Shown one piece after another: positions 27,553 through 37,739 of a stretch of DNA of 37,739 nt. Below the pieces are notes generated by a model that saw only the letters and a list, made by a program, of their open reading frames with translations, was not told the DNA's origin and made no database searches. This stretch comes from Campylobacteraceae bacterium (GTDB taxonomy: Bacteria > Campylobacterota > Campylobacteria > Campylobacterales > Campylobacteraceae), in assembly GCA_031274495.1 (NCBI GenBank), contig JAISQB010000029.1, forward strand, positions 1-37,739. Reading direction: 5' to 3'. Numbering within the stretch: the stretch's first letter is position 1; each line of letters starts with the position of its first letter. The position numbers and the translations under genes are program-made.

Positions 27553-28449
27553 CTATTTCATTGATTCCATACCGCTTATAATCTCAATAAGCTCTGTGGT
27601 AATGGACTCTTGTCTTGCTTTATTGTAAGCTATGGTTAGAGCGTTTACTCTCGCCTTTGCGTTATTTGTGGCGTTATCCATTGCTTGCATTCTGGCGCTG
27701 TGTTCAGCCGCGAGAGAGTCTATCAATGAATAATACATATTGTACTCAAGATATTTTTTCAATAACTCTTCGAGTATCTCTTTTTCGCTTTCAGCCTCTA
27801 TCTCCAACAACGATTTGGACTCCGAAACGACCGCTTTATCAGCATCGGGAGTCTCAACCGGAAGCACATCCGTGACTTTTAGCTCTTGAGATATCATATT
27901 TAGATATCCGTTATGAACGAGGATGATTTTATCCGTCAAATCCTCCGTAAAATCTTTCACGGCGTCGTCTATGATATTTTTTGCCTTTTCATAGCTTGGA
28001 GATGAGGAGGTGTTAAGATACTTCTCCAAAAGCTCCGTACCCTGAAAGGTAAAATACTCAATGCCCGTCCTGCCCACGGCGCGAAGTCTCACTTTGACAT
28101 TGGAAGCTTTATACTCTTCCATTAAGCGTTTCACAGCTTTGATAGTCTGGACATTAAAACCGCCGCAAAGCCCTTTGTCTGCGGTTACAAAGATGATATC
28201 CACGACTTTGGGGGTTTCGTTAAGTTTGAAAAATTTACTCTCAATCCCGTTGGCTTTACTGTGTTGGCTTATTTTATAAGAGATTTCGGAGAGCATTTCG
28301 TTGATTTTATTCTCATATACTCTTGACTGCCTTGCGACCTCTTCGGCTTTGCGCAATTTCGCAGTAGATACAAGCTTCATAGCACGCGTTGTTTTTTGCG
28401 TGTTTTGAACACTTTTTATCTTTCTTTTTATCTCTTTGAGATTAGACAT
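27553..28449 (-). CDS. atpG: ATP synthase F1 gamma subunit
   Basis: [34 protein letters not shown]-term [27 protein letters not shown]. Confidence 0.98.
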   Translation of the reverse strand: MSNLKEIKRKIKSVQNTQKTTRAMKLVSTAKLRKAEEVARQSRVYENKINEMLSEISYKISQHSKANGIESKFFKLNETPKVVDIIFVTADKGLCGGFNVQTIKAVKRLMEEYKASNVKVRLRAVGRTGIEYFTFQGTELLEKYLNTSSSPSYEKAKNIIDDAVKDFTEDLTDKIILVHNGYLNMISQELKVTDVLPVETPDADKAVVSESKSLLEIEAESEKEILEELLKKYLEYNMYYSLIDSLAAEHSARMQAMDNATNNAKARVNALTIAYNKARQESITTELIEIISGMESMK

Positions 28450-28452
28450 TCT

Positions 28453-29973
28453 CTATCCTTTAACTGCAAAGGTAGTCTTAAAATCATTCAACGCTTTTTT
28501 CAAACCGTCTTCTATATCTTTATCAAGTACCTTTTTGGTTCTTATCTGCTCTAAAATTTCGGGATATTTCGCCTCTACGAAAGGATAAAGCTCGCTCTCA
28601 AATTTTGTAACGTCACTAACGCTTACATCGTCCAAATATCCGCGTGAGCCCGCGTATATGATGATAGCTTGTTTTTCGACCGCCAATGGAGAGTAGGGTG
28701 GTTGTTTTAGCAACTCGACCATTCTTTGACCGCGCTCTAACTGTTTGCGGCTTGCTTCATCCAAATCACTCGCAAATTGCGCGAACGCTTGAAGCTCTCT
28801 ATATTGAGCCAAGTCAAGTCTCAAAGTACCCGAAACTTGTTTAATCGCCTTTATCTGTGCCGCTCCGCCTACGCGTGAAACCGACAAGCCCACATTGATA
28901 GCGGGGCGGATGCCTGAGTTAAATAGGTCTGTTTCAAGGAAAATCTGTCCGTCCGTGATAGATATAACATTTGTAGGGATATACGCCGAAACGTCGCCCG
29001 CTTGCGTCTCTATAATAGGAAGCGCAGTTAGTGAGCCGGCTCCCAATTCGTCGTTTAATTTTGAAGCGCGCTCCAATAGTCTGGAGTGTAGATAAAATAC
29101 ATCTCCCGGATACGCTTCGCGACCCGGTGGTCGGCGCAAGATCAAAGACATTTCGCGGTAAGCGATAGCGTGTTTTGTCAAATCATCATAAATAATCAAA
29201 GCGTGGCGGGAGTTGTCTCTGAAATACTCACCCATCGTTACGCCCGCATACGGAGCCAAATACTGAAGTGCGGCAGAGTCACTTGCGCCCGCGTTTACGA
29301 TAATCGTATACTCCATAGCGCTGTGCTCTTCAAGTTTTTTCACGACTTGCGCGACTGTTGACTGTTTTTGTCCGATAGCTACATAGATACAAACGACATT
29401 TTGCCCTTTTTGGTTGATAATAGTATCTACTGCTACGGTTGTTTTACCTGTTTGTCTATCGCCTATGATAAGCTCTCTTTGTCCGCGTCCGATGGGAACA
29501 AGCGCGTCGATAGCTTTAAGTCCTGTCTGGAGCGGCTCGTGTACCGATTTTCTCGCCATAATGCCCGGAGCTTTTTCCTCTACAAATCTTGTCTCTTTAG
29601 CCTCGATAGGACCTTTAGCGTCTATCGGGTCGCCAAGTGAGTTTACTACGCGTCCGATGATAGAGTCGCCTACGGGAACTTGAAGAAGTCTTCCAAGTCT
29701 TTTAACGGACGAGCCTTCATAAATGCCGTCGCTTTTGCCAAGTACAACTATACCTACGCTTGACTCTTCAAGGTTTAGAGCCATACCGCGCTCACCGTTT
29801 TCAAATTCGACCATTTCGCCGGCCATAACATTGTTTAATCCGTAAACATTTGCCACGCCGTCGGCTACTGCTATAACTTTGCCTGTCTCTTCAACATTAA
29901 CGCTGAGATTAAAGTTCTCAATTCTCTCTTTTATAATAGAACTAATCTCGTCTGCTTTAACTTTAGTTGCCAC
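28453..29973 (-). CDS. atpA: ATP synthase F1 alpha subunit
   Basis: [49 protein letters not shown]. Confidence 0.99.
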   Translation of the reverse strand: MATKVKADEISSIIKERIENFNLSVNVEETGKVIAVADGVANVYGLNNVMAGEMVEFENGERGMALNLEESSVGIVVLGKSDGIYEGSSVKRLGRLLQVPVGDSIIGRVVNSLGDPIDAKGPIEAKETRFVEEKAPGIMARKSVHEPLQTGLKAIDALVPIGRGQRELIIGDRQTGKTTVAVDTIINQKGQNVVCIYVAIGQKQSTVAQVVKKLEEHSAMEYTIIVNAGASDSAALQYLAPYAGVTMGEYFRDNSRHALIIYDDLTKHAIAYREMSLILRRPPGREAYPGDVFYLHSRLLERASKLNDELGAGSLTALPIIETQAGDVSAYIPTNVISITDGQIFLETDLFNSGIRPAINVGLSVSRVGGAAQIKAIKQVSGTLRLDLAQYRELQAFAQFASDLDEASRKQLERGQRMVELLKQPPYSPLAVEKQAIIIYAGSRGYLDDVSVSDVTKFESELYPFVEAKYPEILEQIRTKKVLDKDIEDGLKKALNDFKTTFAVKG

Positions 29974-29989
29974 TTTTATTGCTCCTTGA

Positions 29990-30520
29990 TTATATTGCTT
30001 TTAGTATGTGCTCAGTCATTTGAGCTTTTAGTCTATCAAGCGAAAAGCTTGTCTCAACTCCAAGGTCGTCAATCTCTATCTTGACACCTTTGTAGTTTGA
30101 TTTTTCCGACTTAAATGTTATGTCTGCTTTGAATTTCTTACCAAAACTCTTCTGCAAACTCTCCGTTTGATCTCTGCTTATCTCTTTATCCGCGTAAATT
30201 TTGCCTTCGTAGCGGTTGTTTTTAAGGGAGATTTGAAGTTCAAGCTCTTTACAGATATCCGGTAAAAAGAGCAATCTTCCGCGCTCACTTAAGAGTGAGA
30301 TAAAGTTGATAAGCCTTTTGTCGCTATCCTTTAAGATAGAGATAACAAGTCTCTTTTTATCCTCTTTGTCTACATCCGGAGTTGAAATGATAGTCGTAAA
30401 TTTTGCTATGCCAAACGCGCTGTTAAGCTCTTGCAATGCCGCTTGCACATTTGCAAGCTCTTTATCGCTAAAGCTTTCAAGCAGGGCTTTGACATATCTT
30501 TTTGCTATAACGGTGCTCAT
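29990..30520 (-). CDS. atpH: ATP synthase F1 delta subunit
   Basis: [11 protein letters not shown]-term; C-term domain; position between atpF and atpA. Confidence 0.92.
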   Translation of the reverse strand: MSTVIAKRYVKALLESFSDKELANVQAALQELNSAFGIAKFTTIISTPDVDKEDKKRLVISILKDSDKRLINFISLLSERGRLLFLPDICKELELQISLKNNRYEGKIYADKEISRDQTESLQKSFGKKFKADITFKSEKSNYKGVKIEIDDLGVETSFSLDRLKAQMTEHILKAI

Positions 30521-31029
30521 TATGCCACCTTCTTTAGAATGATATTGATGAATTTTTCCCTATCAATAGCGATAGACTCTTCGGTAAAAAGCTCGCTCAA
30601 CACTTCGTTTACGACAGCTCTTACCATCTTGCGTCTTTCGATACTCATCTGGTCTTGGTTTGCTTTTTCAAGATTTTCAAGCTCTATCAATAGATCCGAA
30701 GAGATTTTGGCAAGCATCATTTTGCTCTCTTTTTCAGAGGTTACAAGAAGCGCTTTAGCGTTTGCCTTAGCCTCCTCTACCTTCTCCAAAGCCTCGTTTT
30801 TTCGTCTTTTGGACTCTTTGAGCTTATCTTGAATCGCGTTTAATTTATCCGCGATGGAGCTTTTTCTGTTTTTAAAGAAGTTTTTGATGATATTTGCCAA
30901 CAGATAGTATAACAGTCCGGCAAATAAAAGGAAGTTTATAGTTCTTGGGAATATATCCGTCTCGCCTGCGCCGCCGCTAGCGAACGCCAACGCGGGGATA
31001 GTAAATAGTATAATATATCTTAACATCAC
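30520..31029 (-). CDS. atpF: ATP synthase F0 subunit b
   Basis: N-term TM (FPRTINFLLFAGLLYYLLANIIKNFF) and long charged helix. Confidence 0.9.
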   Translation of the reverse strand: MMLRYIILFTIPALAFASGGAGETDIFPRTINFLLFAGLLYYLLANIIKNFFKNRKSSIADKLNAIQDKLKESKRRKNEALEKVEEAKANAKALLVTSEKESKMMLAKISSDLLIELENLEKANQDQMSIERRKMVRAVVNEVLSELFTEESIAIDREKFINIILKKVA

Positions 31030-31034
31030 CTCTC

Positions 31035-31457
31035 CTATATCTTGCCAAGCTTGGCTTTGATAGCTTCTCTAAAGAGTGGCATTTGACTTTTTAGAGCGTT
31101 TTTAAGCTCAACTCTTTCGCTCTCAAGCGTCTTGATAAATTCGTTATACTCAGCCTCAAGCTTATCTCGTTTTGCCTCAAGCTTTTTGTTCGCGTCTGCT
31201 TTGGCAGAGGCTAAAAGCTCAATGCGGCTAGCTGAAGCTTTGTTTTTGGCGTCGAGTATGATTTGGTTTGCCTCTTCGTGATAAACGCCGACATCTTCGG
31301 CATTTTTAACCGCACTCTCCAAATCTTTCTTGACAAGGTCGTTTCTATTGTCAATGAAATCTAGCAGGGGTTTGTAGAGGATTTTGTTGAGAACAACAAG
31401 CAGAACCAAAAACAGCACTACCGTTGAGAGCAACAGTGTAAGATCCATATCCAGCAT
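31035..31457 (-). CDS. atpF': ATP synthase F0 subunit b'
   Basis: N-term TM (TLLLSTVVLFLVLLVVLNKILYKPLLDFIDNR) and helix; tandem b' subunit as in other Campylobacterota. Confidence 0.9.
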   Translation of the reverse strand: MLDMDLTLLLSTVVLFLVLLVVLNKILYKPLLDFIDNRNDLVKKDLESAVKNAEDVGVYHEEANQIILDAKNKASASRIELLASAKADANKKLEAKRDKLEAEYNEFIKTLESERVELKNALKSQMPLFREAIKAKLGKI

Positions 31458-31599
31458 AAAGTATTCTCCTTATTTTTATGATGACCGATAATTAAAACGT
31501 TTTTTATGTGAAATAAAAAGCAATCTCATATAAGCTTAAAATTCTACCATTTAAAACAAAAAAACTTCATTAAAATCTTGAAGTTATACGCAAAAGTTG

Positions 31600-32457
31600 T
31601 TACCATGTTGCTATGCGCGCCAAAAAGTTCTCTATCTCTTGGGTATTTTTAAAATTTATCGTTAAACTATCTTTTGCCGCCTTTGCTTTTAGCCCGATAC
31701 TTGCTATCTTTTCTTGTACGGCTTGCAACGAAGGGTGCGCTTGGGCTGTATCTTGTTTTCTCTTTTTTAATGATGACGGGTTTGATTTGAGCTGTTTTAC
31801 GAGATTTTCCGTCTCTCTTACACTTAGCCTTTGACCTAAAATCGTATTTACTATCATCTCCTCATCGGCGGGGCTTAATCCTACGATGATTTTGGCGTGT
31901 CCTTGAGAGAGTTTGCCATCGGCTATCAACTGTTTTGTCTTTTCACACAATGAAAGCAGTCTTATCGTGTTGGTGATCTGTGTTCTGGACTTGTGTATGA
32001 TATCGGAAAGTCCGTCTTGCGTTATATTGTATTCGTCTATCAACTCTTGATACGCGCGCCCTAACTCTATGGGGTTTAAATCTTCTCTTTGGATGTTCTC
32101 TATGAGCGCCAATTCGCGTAGTTTGTCGGATTCATAGTCTGCGACGATGGCTTTGATGGTCGTAAAGCCCGCCATTTGGCTGGCGCGTAGTCTTCTCTCG
32201 CCTGCCAAAAGCATAAAGCCGTCATCTTTTTTTATGACAAGTATAGGCTGTAATAGTCCGTGTTTTTTGATGGAGGCGGCTAAATCTTTTAGTGCGTCCT
32301 CTTTAAAAACAAATCTCGGCTGATAGGGGTTTGGCGTGATTTTATCTACTTCTATCTCTTGAACCCTTGAGTTGTCGTGTTGAAACTCCTGTTTGTAAGC
32401 CTCTTCCACATCCTCGAAAATTGCGCTCAGTCCTCTTCCTAATGCTTGCTTCGCCAT
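31600..32457 (-). CDS. parB: Chromosome partitioning protein ParB
   Basis: LGRGLSAIFED, ITPNPYQPR, LLAGERRLRASQMAG, ALIENIQREDLNPIE, SQGHAK. Confidence 0.97.
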   Translation of the reverse strand: MAKQALGRGLSAIFEDVEEAYKQEFQHDNSRVQEIEVDKITPNPYQPRFVFKEDALKDLAASIKKHGLLQPILVIKKDDGFMLLAGERRLRASQMAGFTTIKAIVADYESDKLRELALIENIQREDLNPIELGRAYQELIDEYNITQDGLSDIIHKSRTQITNTIRLLSLCEKTKQLIADGKLSQGHAKIIVGLSPADEEMIVNTILGQRLSVRETENLVKQLKSNPSSLKKRKQDTAQAHPSLQAVQEKIASIGLKAKAAKDSLTINFKNTQEIENFLARIATW

Positions 32458-32463
32458 ATTTAA

Positions 32464-33246
32464 TTATCCTACTAAAATTGAATGCGCAAGGTCTTGATAC
32501 GCGATAGACCCAGGCGATTTATCATCGTATAGTATTATTGGTTTACCAAAGCTTGGAGATTCCGCGAGCTTTACATTTCTTGGAATCACAACGAGGGTTT
32601 GACCGTCTTTGTCCAAAAACAGCTTACTTTTGAAGTGCTGTTGCAAGTCCGCGACCACTTGGCGCGAAAGGTTATTTTGTGTAGTAAACATCGTAGGTAA
32701 AAACCCTTTTATCTCAAGAGGTGGGTTGATAGTCTTTTTTATAAGTTTGATGGTGTTTAAAAGCTGCGCTAACCCCTCCAGCGCGAAAAATTCGCATTGT
32801 ATCGGTATGATGACCGAATCTGCCGCACTTAGGGCATTAATCGTGATACTTCCCAATGCCGGAGGCGAATCTATAAGGATAAAGTCATAATCGTTTTTTA
32901 TCTCGCTAATGGCGTTTTTAAGTATTAGTTCGCGCTCTCTTGTGTTATTGTCGTAAAACTCTTTTTCGATGCCCACAAGTCCGATATTTGACGGGGCGAA
33001 AAAGAGGTTTTTGATCTCTGTCTTGAGGAGTATCTGAGATAGTTTTTTGCGTCCGATGAGCACGTGGTAGATGTTAAATTCGTAGTTATTGCGAAAACCA
33101 AGTCCCGTGGTGGCGTTTGATTGGGGGTCGATATCTATCAGCAGTACCTTTTTTCCTGCGATGGCGAGTGCGGCAGATAGATTGATAGCTGTAGTCGTTT
33201 TTCCAACACCGCCCTTTTGGTTTGCAATAGTAATTACCTCACTCAT
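32464..33246 (-). CDS. parA: Chromosome partitioning ATPase ParA (Soj)
   Basis: ITIANQKGGVGKTTTAINLSAALA, LLIDIDPQSNATTGLG, DSPPALGSITINAL. Confidence 0.97.
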   Translation of the reverse strand: MSEVITIANQKGGVGKTTTAINLSAALAIAGKKVLLIDIDPQSNATTGLGFRNNYEFNIYHVLIGRKKLSQILLKTEIKNLFFAPSNIGLVGIEKEFYDNNTRERELILKNAISEIKNDYDFILIDSPPALGSITINALSAADSVIIPIQCEFFALEGLAQLLNTIKLIKKTINPPLEIKGFLPTMFTTQNNLSRQVVADLQQHFKSKLFLDKDGQTLVVIPRNVKLAESPSFGKPIILYDDKSPGSIAYQDLAHSILVG

Positions 33247-33896
33247 CTTAAACTATACACCTTTTTACTATTTATCTCTATTGACCCATCGGGGCACAGC
33301 TGCGCTTCTCTTAAGGAGAAGTATCTGTCTTCTATGTGAACACCAAAATTTTGGCTTAGGTAAAATTCTAACTTATATTTACTAAAAATCTGCTTCCACG
33401 AGGGAAAATTTTTTATATACTCCATAAACCCTTCCGTTAATTCTTTTGGCGTTAGCGTTATATCAAGCGTTGCATACTCTTTTGGGGCAAAAGTTAAATT
33501 TATTCCAACTGATATTATAAAGCTTTCTTTTATCTTTGCCGTCATCATACCGCCGATTTTTTTATTTTCTATATAAAAATCATTAGGCCATTTGAGCCAC
33601 ACATTTGAGCCAAACGCACGCAAAAACTCCAAAAGAAGCTGCGAAAAGTAGATAGACATCGAAAGCTGGGGCAAGTCGGATGGAAGGACTGATGAGGGGA
33701 TAGCAAAACTTAAAGAGAGATTTCCCTCTCTGCTCTCCCACACATTTCCTCTGGTCCCCACGCCGCTGTCTTGGATGCCTGCGTATAGCGCGAACGGCGG
33801 CGTCACTTTGCCGTTTTTTACGGCTTCGCTCAACCACTGATGAGTCGAGCCTATCCTATCAATAAAATGTATCTCCAACCCTAATCCTTTTTCCAT
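33243..33896 (-). CDS. birA: Biotin--[acetyl-CoA-carboxylase] ligase
   Basis: IGSTHQWL, GVGTRGNVWESREGNLSLS, WLKWPNDFYIENKKIGGMM; start uncertain (TTG at 33878 is an alternative). Confidence 0.92.
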   Translation of the reverse strand: MEKGLGLEIHFIDRIGSTHQWLSEAVKNGKVTPPFALYAGIQDSGVGTRGNVWESREGNLSLSFAIPSSVLPSDLPQLSMSIYFSQLLLEFLRAFGSNVWLKWPNDFYIENKKIGGMMTAKIKESFIISVGINLTFAPKEYATLDITLTPKELTEGFMEYIKNFPSWKQIFSKYKLEFYLSQNFGVHIEDRYFSLREAQLCPDGSIEINSKKVYSLR

Positions 33897-34782
33897 TTAT
33901 ATATGAGAGCGCGTCAGTCTCTTGCTTTGAAGGGGCTTGCACCGTTTGTATATGCGCGAAGCCGTCAATGCACGCCGTGATAACTTCACCCTCTCTTATC
34001 TCCACAATTTCGCCCGCCTTAAAGCTATGTTCTGCCTTTACGCACCTAAGGCTTTTTAGCTTCAGTCCGCTTTGCAAAAAGAGCCCTGGCCACGGCGTAA
34101 AAGCCAACAACTTTCGCTCAAACTCTTCACAAGTGAGTTCAAAGCTTATAAGCCCCATCTCTTTTGTGATTTTGGAGGTTTTTGAAGAGAGCGCGTCTAC
34201 CTGCTTTAGCGGTAAAATCTTATCGTAACTCCTCAAAACCTTAAGCGTCAAATCCGCCGCCTTTTTTGCGAGCAGGTCAAAAAGAGCGTCAGAGCTAAGC
34301 CCTTTTGCCAAAACATAGCTAAGCCCAAGCATATCGCCCGTATCAAGCCCCTTTTCCATCTTCATCGCCGTTACGCCGATATATCGCTCACCATTTAACA
34401 CAGCTTGCTGGATGGGGCTGGCACCTCTGTATTTTGGCAGCAGCGAAGCGTGCAGATTGATACACGGCGCTATATCCAAAATATCAGTGGGAAGCAGTTT
34501 GCCATAAGCTGCGACGACTATGAAGTCGGGCTTTAAAGAGGTGATCTGCGCCGTTATCTGCTCATCTTTTAGAGTTTGGGGCTGAAAAATGTCGATGGCT
34601 ATCTTGTTTTCAAGCGCGAATCGTTTTATGTCCGGCGGTACGAGCGCTTGTCCGCGTCCCGCTTTTTTATCGCTTTGCGTGAAAAGCGCGCATACCTCTA
34701 TGTCGGGGGCATTTAAGAGCGCTTGGAAGATGACCGTCGCGTAAGAGGGCGTGCCCATAAAAATGATGCGCTGTTTTTTCAC
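33859..34782 (-). CDS. fmt: Methionyl-tRNA formyltransferase
   Basis: IIFMGTPSYA, AYGKLLPTDILDIAPCINLHASLLPKYRGASPIQQAVLNGE, TGVT-like ITAMKMEKGLDTGDML. Confidence 0.97.
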   Translation of the reverse strand: MKKQRIIFMGTPSYATVIFQALLNAPDIEVCALFTQSDKKAGRGQALVPPDIKRFALENKIAIDIFQPQTLKDEQITAQITSLKPDFIVVAAYGKLLPTDILDIAPCINLHASLLPKYRGASPIQQAVLNGERYIGVTAMKMEKGLDTGDMLGLSYVLAKGLSSDALFDLLAKKAADLTLKVLRSYDKILPLKQVDALSSKTSKITKEMGLISFELTCEEFERKLLAFTPWPGLFLQSGLKLKSLRCVKAEHSFKAGEIVEIREGEVITACIDGFAHIQTVQAPSKQETDALSYINGKRIRVGDTFY

Positions 34783-34794
34783 GCCGTCTCTCCT

Positions 34795-35568
34795 TTATGA
34801 TTTTTTGGGAGAAAAGAGCGTTCCGCCGCTGTGCTTGCCCTCTAATATGAAATTTTTTGCGTCAGTCAAGTCAAATCCGCTGGCTAACAACATAGAGCGG
34901 TTATTATTAAGTAAAAAGTCAGCGGCTTTTAATTTTGTCACGATACCGCCAGTACCGAAAGTCGAGCCCGCATCCGCCGCTTCGCGTAGCTTTTGTTCGC
35001 TGATTTTGCTGACATTTAAAATGAGTGTGGCGTTTTGGTTTTTCTTTGGGTCGCTATCGTAGTAGCCGTTAATGTCGGATAGTATGACCAGCAAATCCGC
35101 GTCAAAAAAGTGCGCCACGTGGGCTGAAAGCTGATCGTTGTCGCCAAATATCAACTCCTCTACCGCGGTCGCGTCGTTTTCGTTTATGATGGGCAAGATG
35201 TTGTGTTTTAAAAGCGCGTTTACCGTATCGCGTGCCGCTTTTGTCCTCTTTCTTGAGTCAAAATCATCCGAGACCAATAAAAGCTGCGCCCCGAATTTGC
35301 CGTGTTTTTGTAAAAATTCATTATAACTGCGGATAAGATAGGGCTGCCCTATGGCGGCGAGCGCTTGGCGGTTTTGTATGATGGTTTTGTCTAATTTGAT
35401 TTTGAAATACCCCGTAGATACCGCGCCGGAACTCACCAAAATCACTTCATATTTTTCCATAGCTTGCGCTAAAAACTCTACTAATTTTTCAAATCTATCT
35501 ACCGACAAGCCGTCCTCGTCGTTTAAGACGTGCGTTCCTACTTTAATTACTATGCGCTGCTTTTTCAT
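34795..35568 (-). CDS. proB: Glutamate 5-kinase
   Basis: [68 protein letters not shown]. Confidence 0.96.
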   Translation of the reverse strand: MKKQRIVIKVGTHVLNDEDGLSVDRFEKLVEFLAQAMEKYEVILVSSGAVSTGYFKIKLDKTIIQNRQALAAIGQPYLIRSYNEFLQKHGKFGAQLLLVSDDFDSRKRTKAARDTVNALLKHNILPIINENDATAVEELIFGDNDQLSAHVAHFFDADLLVILSDINGYYDSDPKKNQNATLILNVSKISEQKLREAADAGSTFGTGGIVTKLKAADFLLNNNRSMLLASGFDLTDAKNFILEGKHSGGTLFSPKKS

Positions 35569-36637
35569 CTTTTACCTCTTGCAAAAGCGCCCACACGAGC
35601 GTTTTTATATTAAAATTTACAGCCGATGAGACAGGGAGTATGAACCGCGCTTCCTCTTTTTTGGCTTCCTCCGCGAAATAGTAAGGTAAAGCGCCGTTGA
35701 TATTATATTTTAAATTTTGACTTTTTTCTATATGTAAGGTTTCAAAAAACGCCTCTATCTTTTCAGCCGCATCTTCCTCGCCCAAAGCGTCCGTTTTTGT
35801 GACCGCTACGGCAAATAGTTTATTTGTCATCTTTTTTGAAAATTTATTTAGTTCAAATTTCAGCGCGCCAAACTGCTCTTCAAGGCTTCGTATATTTGTG
35901 ATATCCAGCATAAAAAGCAAAAATTTGGTTCTTTCGATATGCTTTAAAAATTCCAGTCCGAGACCCCTGCCGTCGCTTGCCCCTTCGATGATGCCCGGAA
36001 TATCTGCCATCACAAAAGAGTTAAATTCGTCAGCCTCAACAACGCCAAGTTTTGGCGTGAGCGTTGTAAATTCGTAATTTGCAACTTCGGGTTTTGCGTT
36101 TGAAACCACCGAGATGAGCGTGGATTTGCCCACATTCGGAAAGCCCACGAGTCCCACATCTGCTATGAGTTTAAGCTCCAATCTCACAAGGCGGCTCTCA
36201 CCGCCAAGCCCTTTTTGCGCGTAGCGGGGCTGTTGGTTGGTGGAACTTCTAAAGTGCCAATTTCCAAGCCCGCCAAGCCCGCCTTCTAAGAAAACAACTC
36301 TCTGGTCGTCATCAATCAAATCAAACAAAACTTGACCGCTCCCGGCATCCACGACTTGCGTCCCGGGCGGTACGGCTATCTCCAGATCTTCGCCCTTTTT
36401 GCCGTGCTTTTTGCTGCCAAGCCCGTTTTCACCGTTTTTGGCTTTCAGATGTCTAACTCCTCTAAAAGAGGCTAAGGTGTGAGAGTTTCTATCTACTTTG
36501 AAAAAAACATCTCCGCCTTTTCCGCCGTCTCCGCCATCAGGTCCGCCGTTGGTGACATATTTTTCACGCCTAAATGTCGCTGCTCCCGCGCCGCCGTGTC
36601 CTGAGCTTAAGGTAAGCTCTACGCTATCTATAAACAT
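35543..36637 (-). CDS. obgE: GTPase ObgE/CgtA
   Basis: [90 protein letters not shown]. Confidence 0.98.
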   Translation of the reverse strand: MFIDSVELTLSSGHGGAGAATFRREKYVTNGGPDGGDGGKGGDVFFKVDRNSHTLASFRGVRHLKAKNGENGLGSKKHGKKGEDLEIAVPPGTQVVDAGSGQVLFDLIDDDQRVVFLEGGLGGLGNWHFRSSTNQQPRYAQKGLGGESRLVRLELKLIADVGLVGFPNVGKSTLISVVSNAKPEVANYEFTTLTPKLGVVEADEFNSFVMADIPGIIEGASDGRGLGLEFLKHIERTKFLLFMLDITNIRSLEEQFGALKFELNKFSKKMTNKLFAVAVTKTDALGEEDAAEKIEAFFETLHIEKSQNLKYNINGALPYYFAEEAKKEEARFILPVSSAVNFNIKTLVWALLQEVKDEKAAHSN

Positions 36638-37029
36638 TATTTTTCACCGTTCGGGCAAGCTATATTGCCCTCTTCACAAAAGAAGAGCTCTTTAATCTCT
36701 TCGGTTCTATCTTTTGTCTTTTTCGCCAGACATTGGTTTAGGACCATCGCATAAGCGCTATCCCCAGCCAAAGATGAGGCTTCAAAAGCGCAAGACAAAT
36801 CTCTATACTTTATCCACGCCGTTTGTGCGTTTTTGAGTGCCTCTTTTTGAGTTTTATCTAAAGTCGCTCTGTAAGATGAATAGATATTATTTAACTCTTT
36901 GTCGGCGTTTTTGTACAGGGTATCGGTACATATATTTAGCTCGGTTTGGGTTTGGGCATTGTTGCAATCTTGCGCAAAGGCGGCAACGCTTATGGTAAGG
37001 GGAGGGTAGATTAACTTTGCGATGCTCAT
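36637..37029 (-). CDS. Small exported DUF1311/LprI-like protein
   Basis: Signal peptide; [63 protein letters not shown]. Confidence 0.85.
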   Translation of the reverse strand: MSIAKLIYPPLTISVAAFAQDCNNAQTQTELNICTDTLYKNADKELNNIYSSYRATLDKTQKEALKNAQTAWIKYRDLSCAFEASSLAGDSAYAMVLNQCLAKKTKDRTEEIKELFFCEEGNIACPNGEK

Positions 37030-37057
37030 TGGGATAATCCTTATATGCAAAAGAAGA

Positions 37058-37076
37058 GACCCTTTAAAAAAGGGTC
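37058..37076 (-). terminator. Stem-loop after rpmA
   Basis: GACCCTTT-aaa-AAAGGGTC; on minus strand followed by TCTTCTTTTG. Confidence 0.55.
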
Positions 37077-37089
37077 GTAGATAATTTTG

Positions 37090-37347
37090 TTAAGCTAACG
37101 GATAAACAGATACTTTTTTGCGTTTGGTATCTTTTTGTTCGAATTTTACAAAACCGTCGATAAGCGCGTAGATAGTGTGATCAACGCCGATGCCGACATT
37201 TTTGCCCGTATGGACTTTAGTGCCGCGCTGACGGATGATGATATTGCCTGCTCTTACGAATTCGTCGCCGAATTTTTTAACGCCTAACCTGCGCCCTGCC
37301 GAGTCGCGGTTATTCTGGGTACTGCCTTGACCTTTTTTATGAGCCAT
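37090..37347 (-). CDS. rpmA: 50S ribosomal protein L27
   Basis: [54 protein letters not shown]. Confidence 0.99.
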   Translation of the reverse strand: MAHKKGQGSTQNNRDSAGRRLGVKKFGDEFVRAGNIIIRQRGTKVHTGKNVGIGVDHTIYALIDGFVKFEQKDTKRKKVSVYPLA

Positions 37348-37357
37348 TTTTTTCTCC

Positions 37358-37666
37358 TTAAGCGCTTATTTTTACTATTTTAACGCGCGTGTATTGTCGT
37401 CTAAAGCCTCTTTTTAGTTTAGAGTCTTTGCGTCTGCGTTTTTTATAAATGACAACTTTTTTCTCTTTGCCCGAAGTTACTACTTCAAGCTCTACAGTTG
37501 CGCCTTCAACATATGGAGTTCCGACTTTTAGCTCTACATCGTGTACGACTAAAACTTCAGTAACTTCAATCTTATCCTTCGGCTGAGCGTCAAGTTTGTC
37601 GACATTTAGATAGTCGCCCTCTTGAACTTTATACTGCTTCCCGCCGTTTCTGATAATAGCATACAT
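37358..37666 (-). CDS. rplU: 50S ribosomal protein L21
   Basis: [27 protein letters not shown]...[23 protein letters not shown]. Confidence 0.99.
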   Translation of the reverse strand: MYAIIRNGGKQYKVQEGDYLNVDKLDAQPKDKIEVTEVLVVHDVELKVGTPYVEGATVELEVVTSGKEKKVVIYKKRRRKDSKLKRGFRRQYTRVKIVKISA

Positions 37667-37739
37667 AGCTATCCTTTATTTGGGTGGATTTTATTACAAG
37701 GTGAGGATTTTAGCGAAAAAGAGATTAAGCGCAGTTTAA

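Noticed and set aside
31458-31599. Possible parS site near parAB
   Set aside because: No recognisable TGTTTCACGTGAAACA-like 16-mer seen by eye in the parB-atpF' gap.

Overview
The window looks like a chromosomal segment of a Campylobacterota (epsilonproteobacterial) genome. Its right half has the rplU-rpmA-obg-proB-fmt-birA-parA-parB-atpF'FHAGDC-tolQRAB-pal-cpoB order I associate with Campylobacter/Helicobacter-type genomes. The centre carries alaS-maf-[ABC ATPase]-pbp1A, a quinone-reductase-like flavoprotein and a leucine-rich-repeat protein. The left half is a urea-utilisation cluster on the minus strand: urtABCDE (urea ABC transporter) followed by ureD, a fused ureAB, ureC, ureE, ureF and ureG. 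The first ~1.25 kb is non-coding and dense in inverted repeats: dRS3-like 'GGATTCCCGCCTACGCGGGAATGAC' palindromes, a ~60-110 bp palindromic element recurring six times in the window, and a long inverted repeat at 828-950. A small accessory patch (about 19.7-21.0 kb) holds one repeat copy, a decayed ORF resembling a relaxase C-terminus, a Cys-rich DUF3795-like protein and a perfect 19-bp hairpin. No CRISPR array, intact transposase, rRNA or tRNA was recognised. I found no clear new multi-gene system. The most interesting signals are the palindromic repeat family (one copy lies inside the urease operon), a terminator-like hairpin inside the start of cpoB, and the inserted genes that break conserved synteny.
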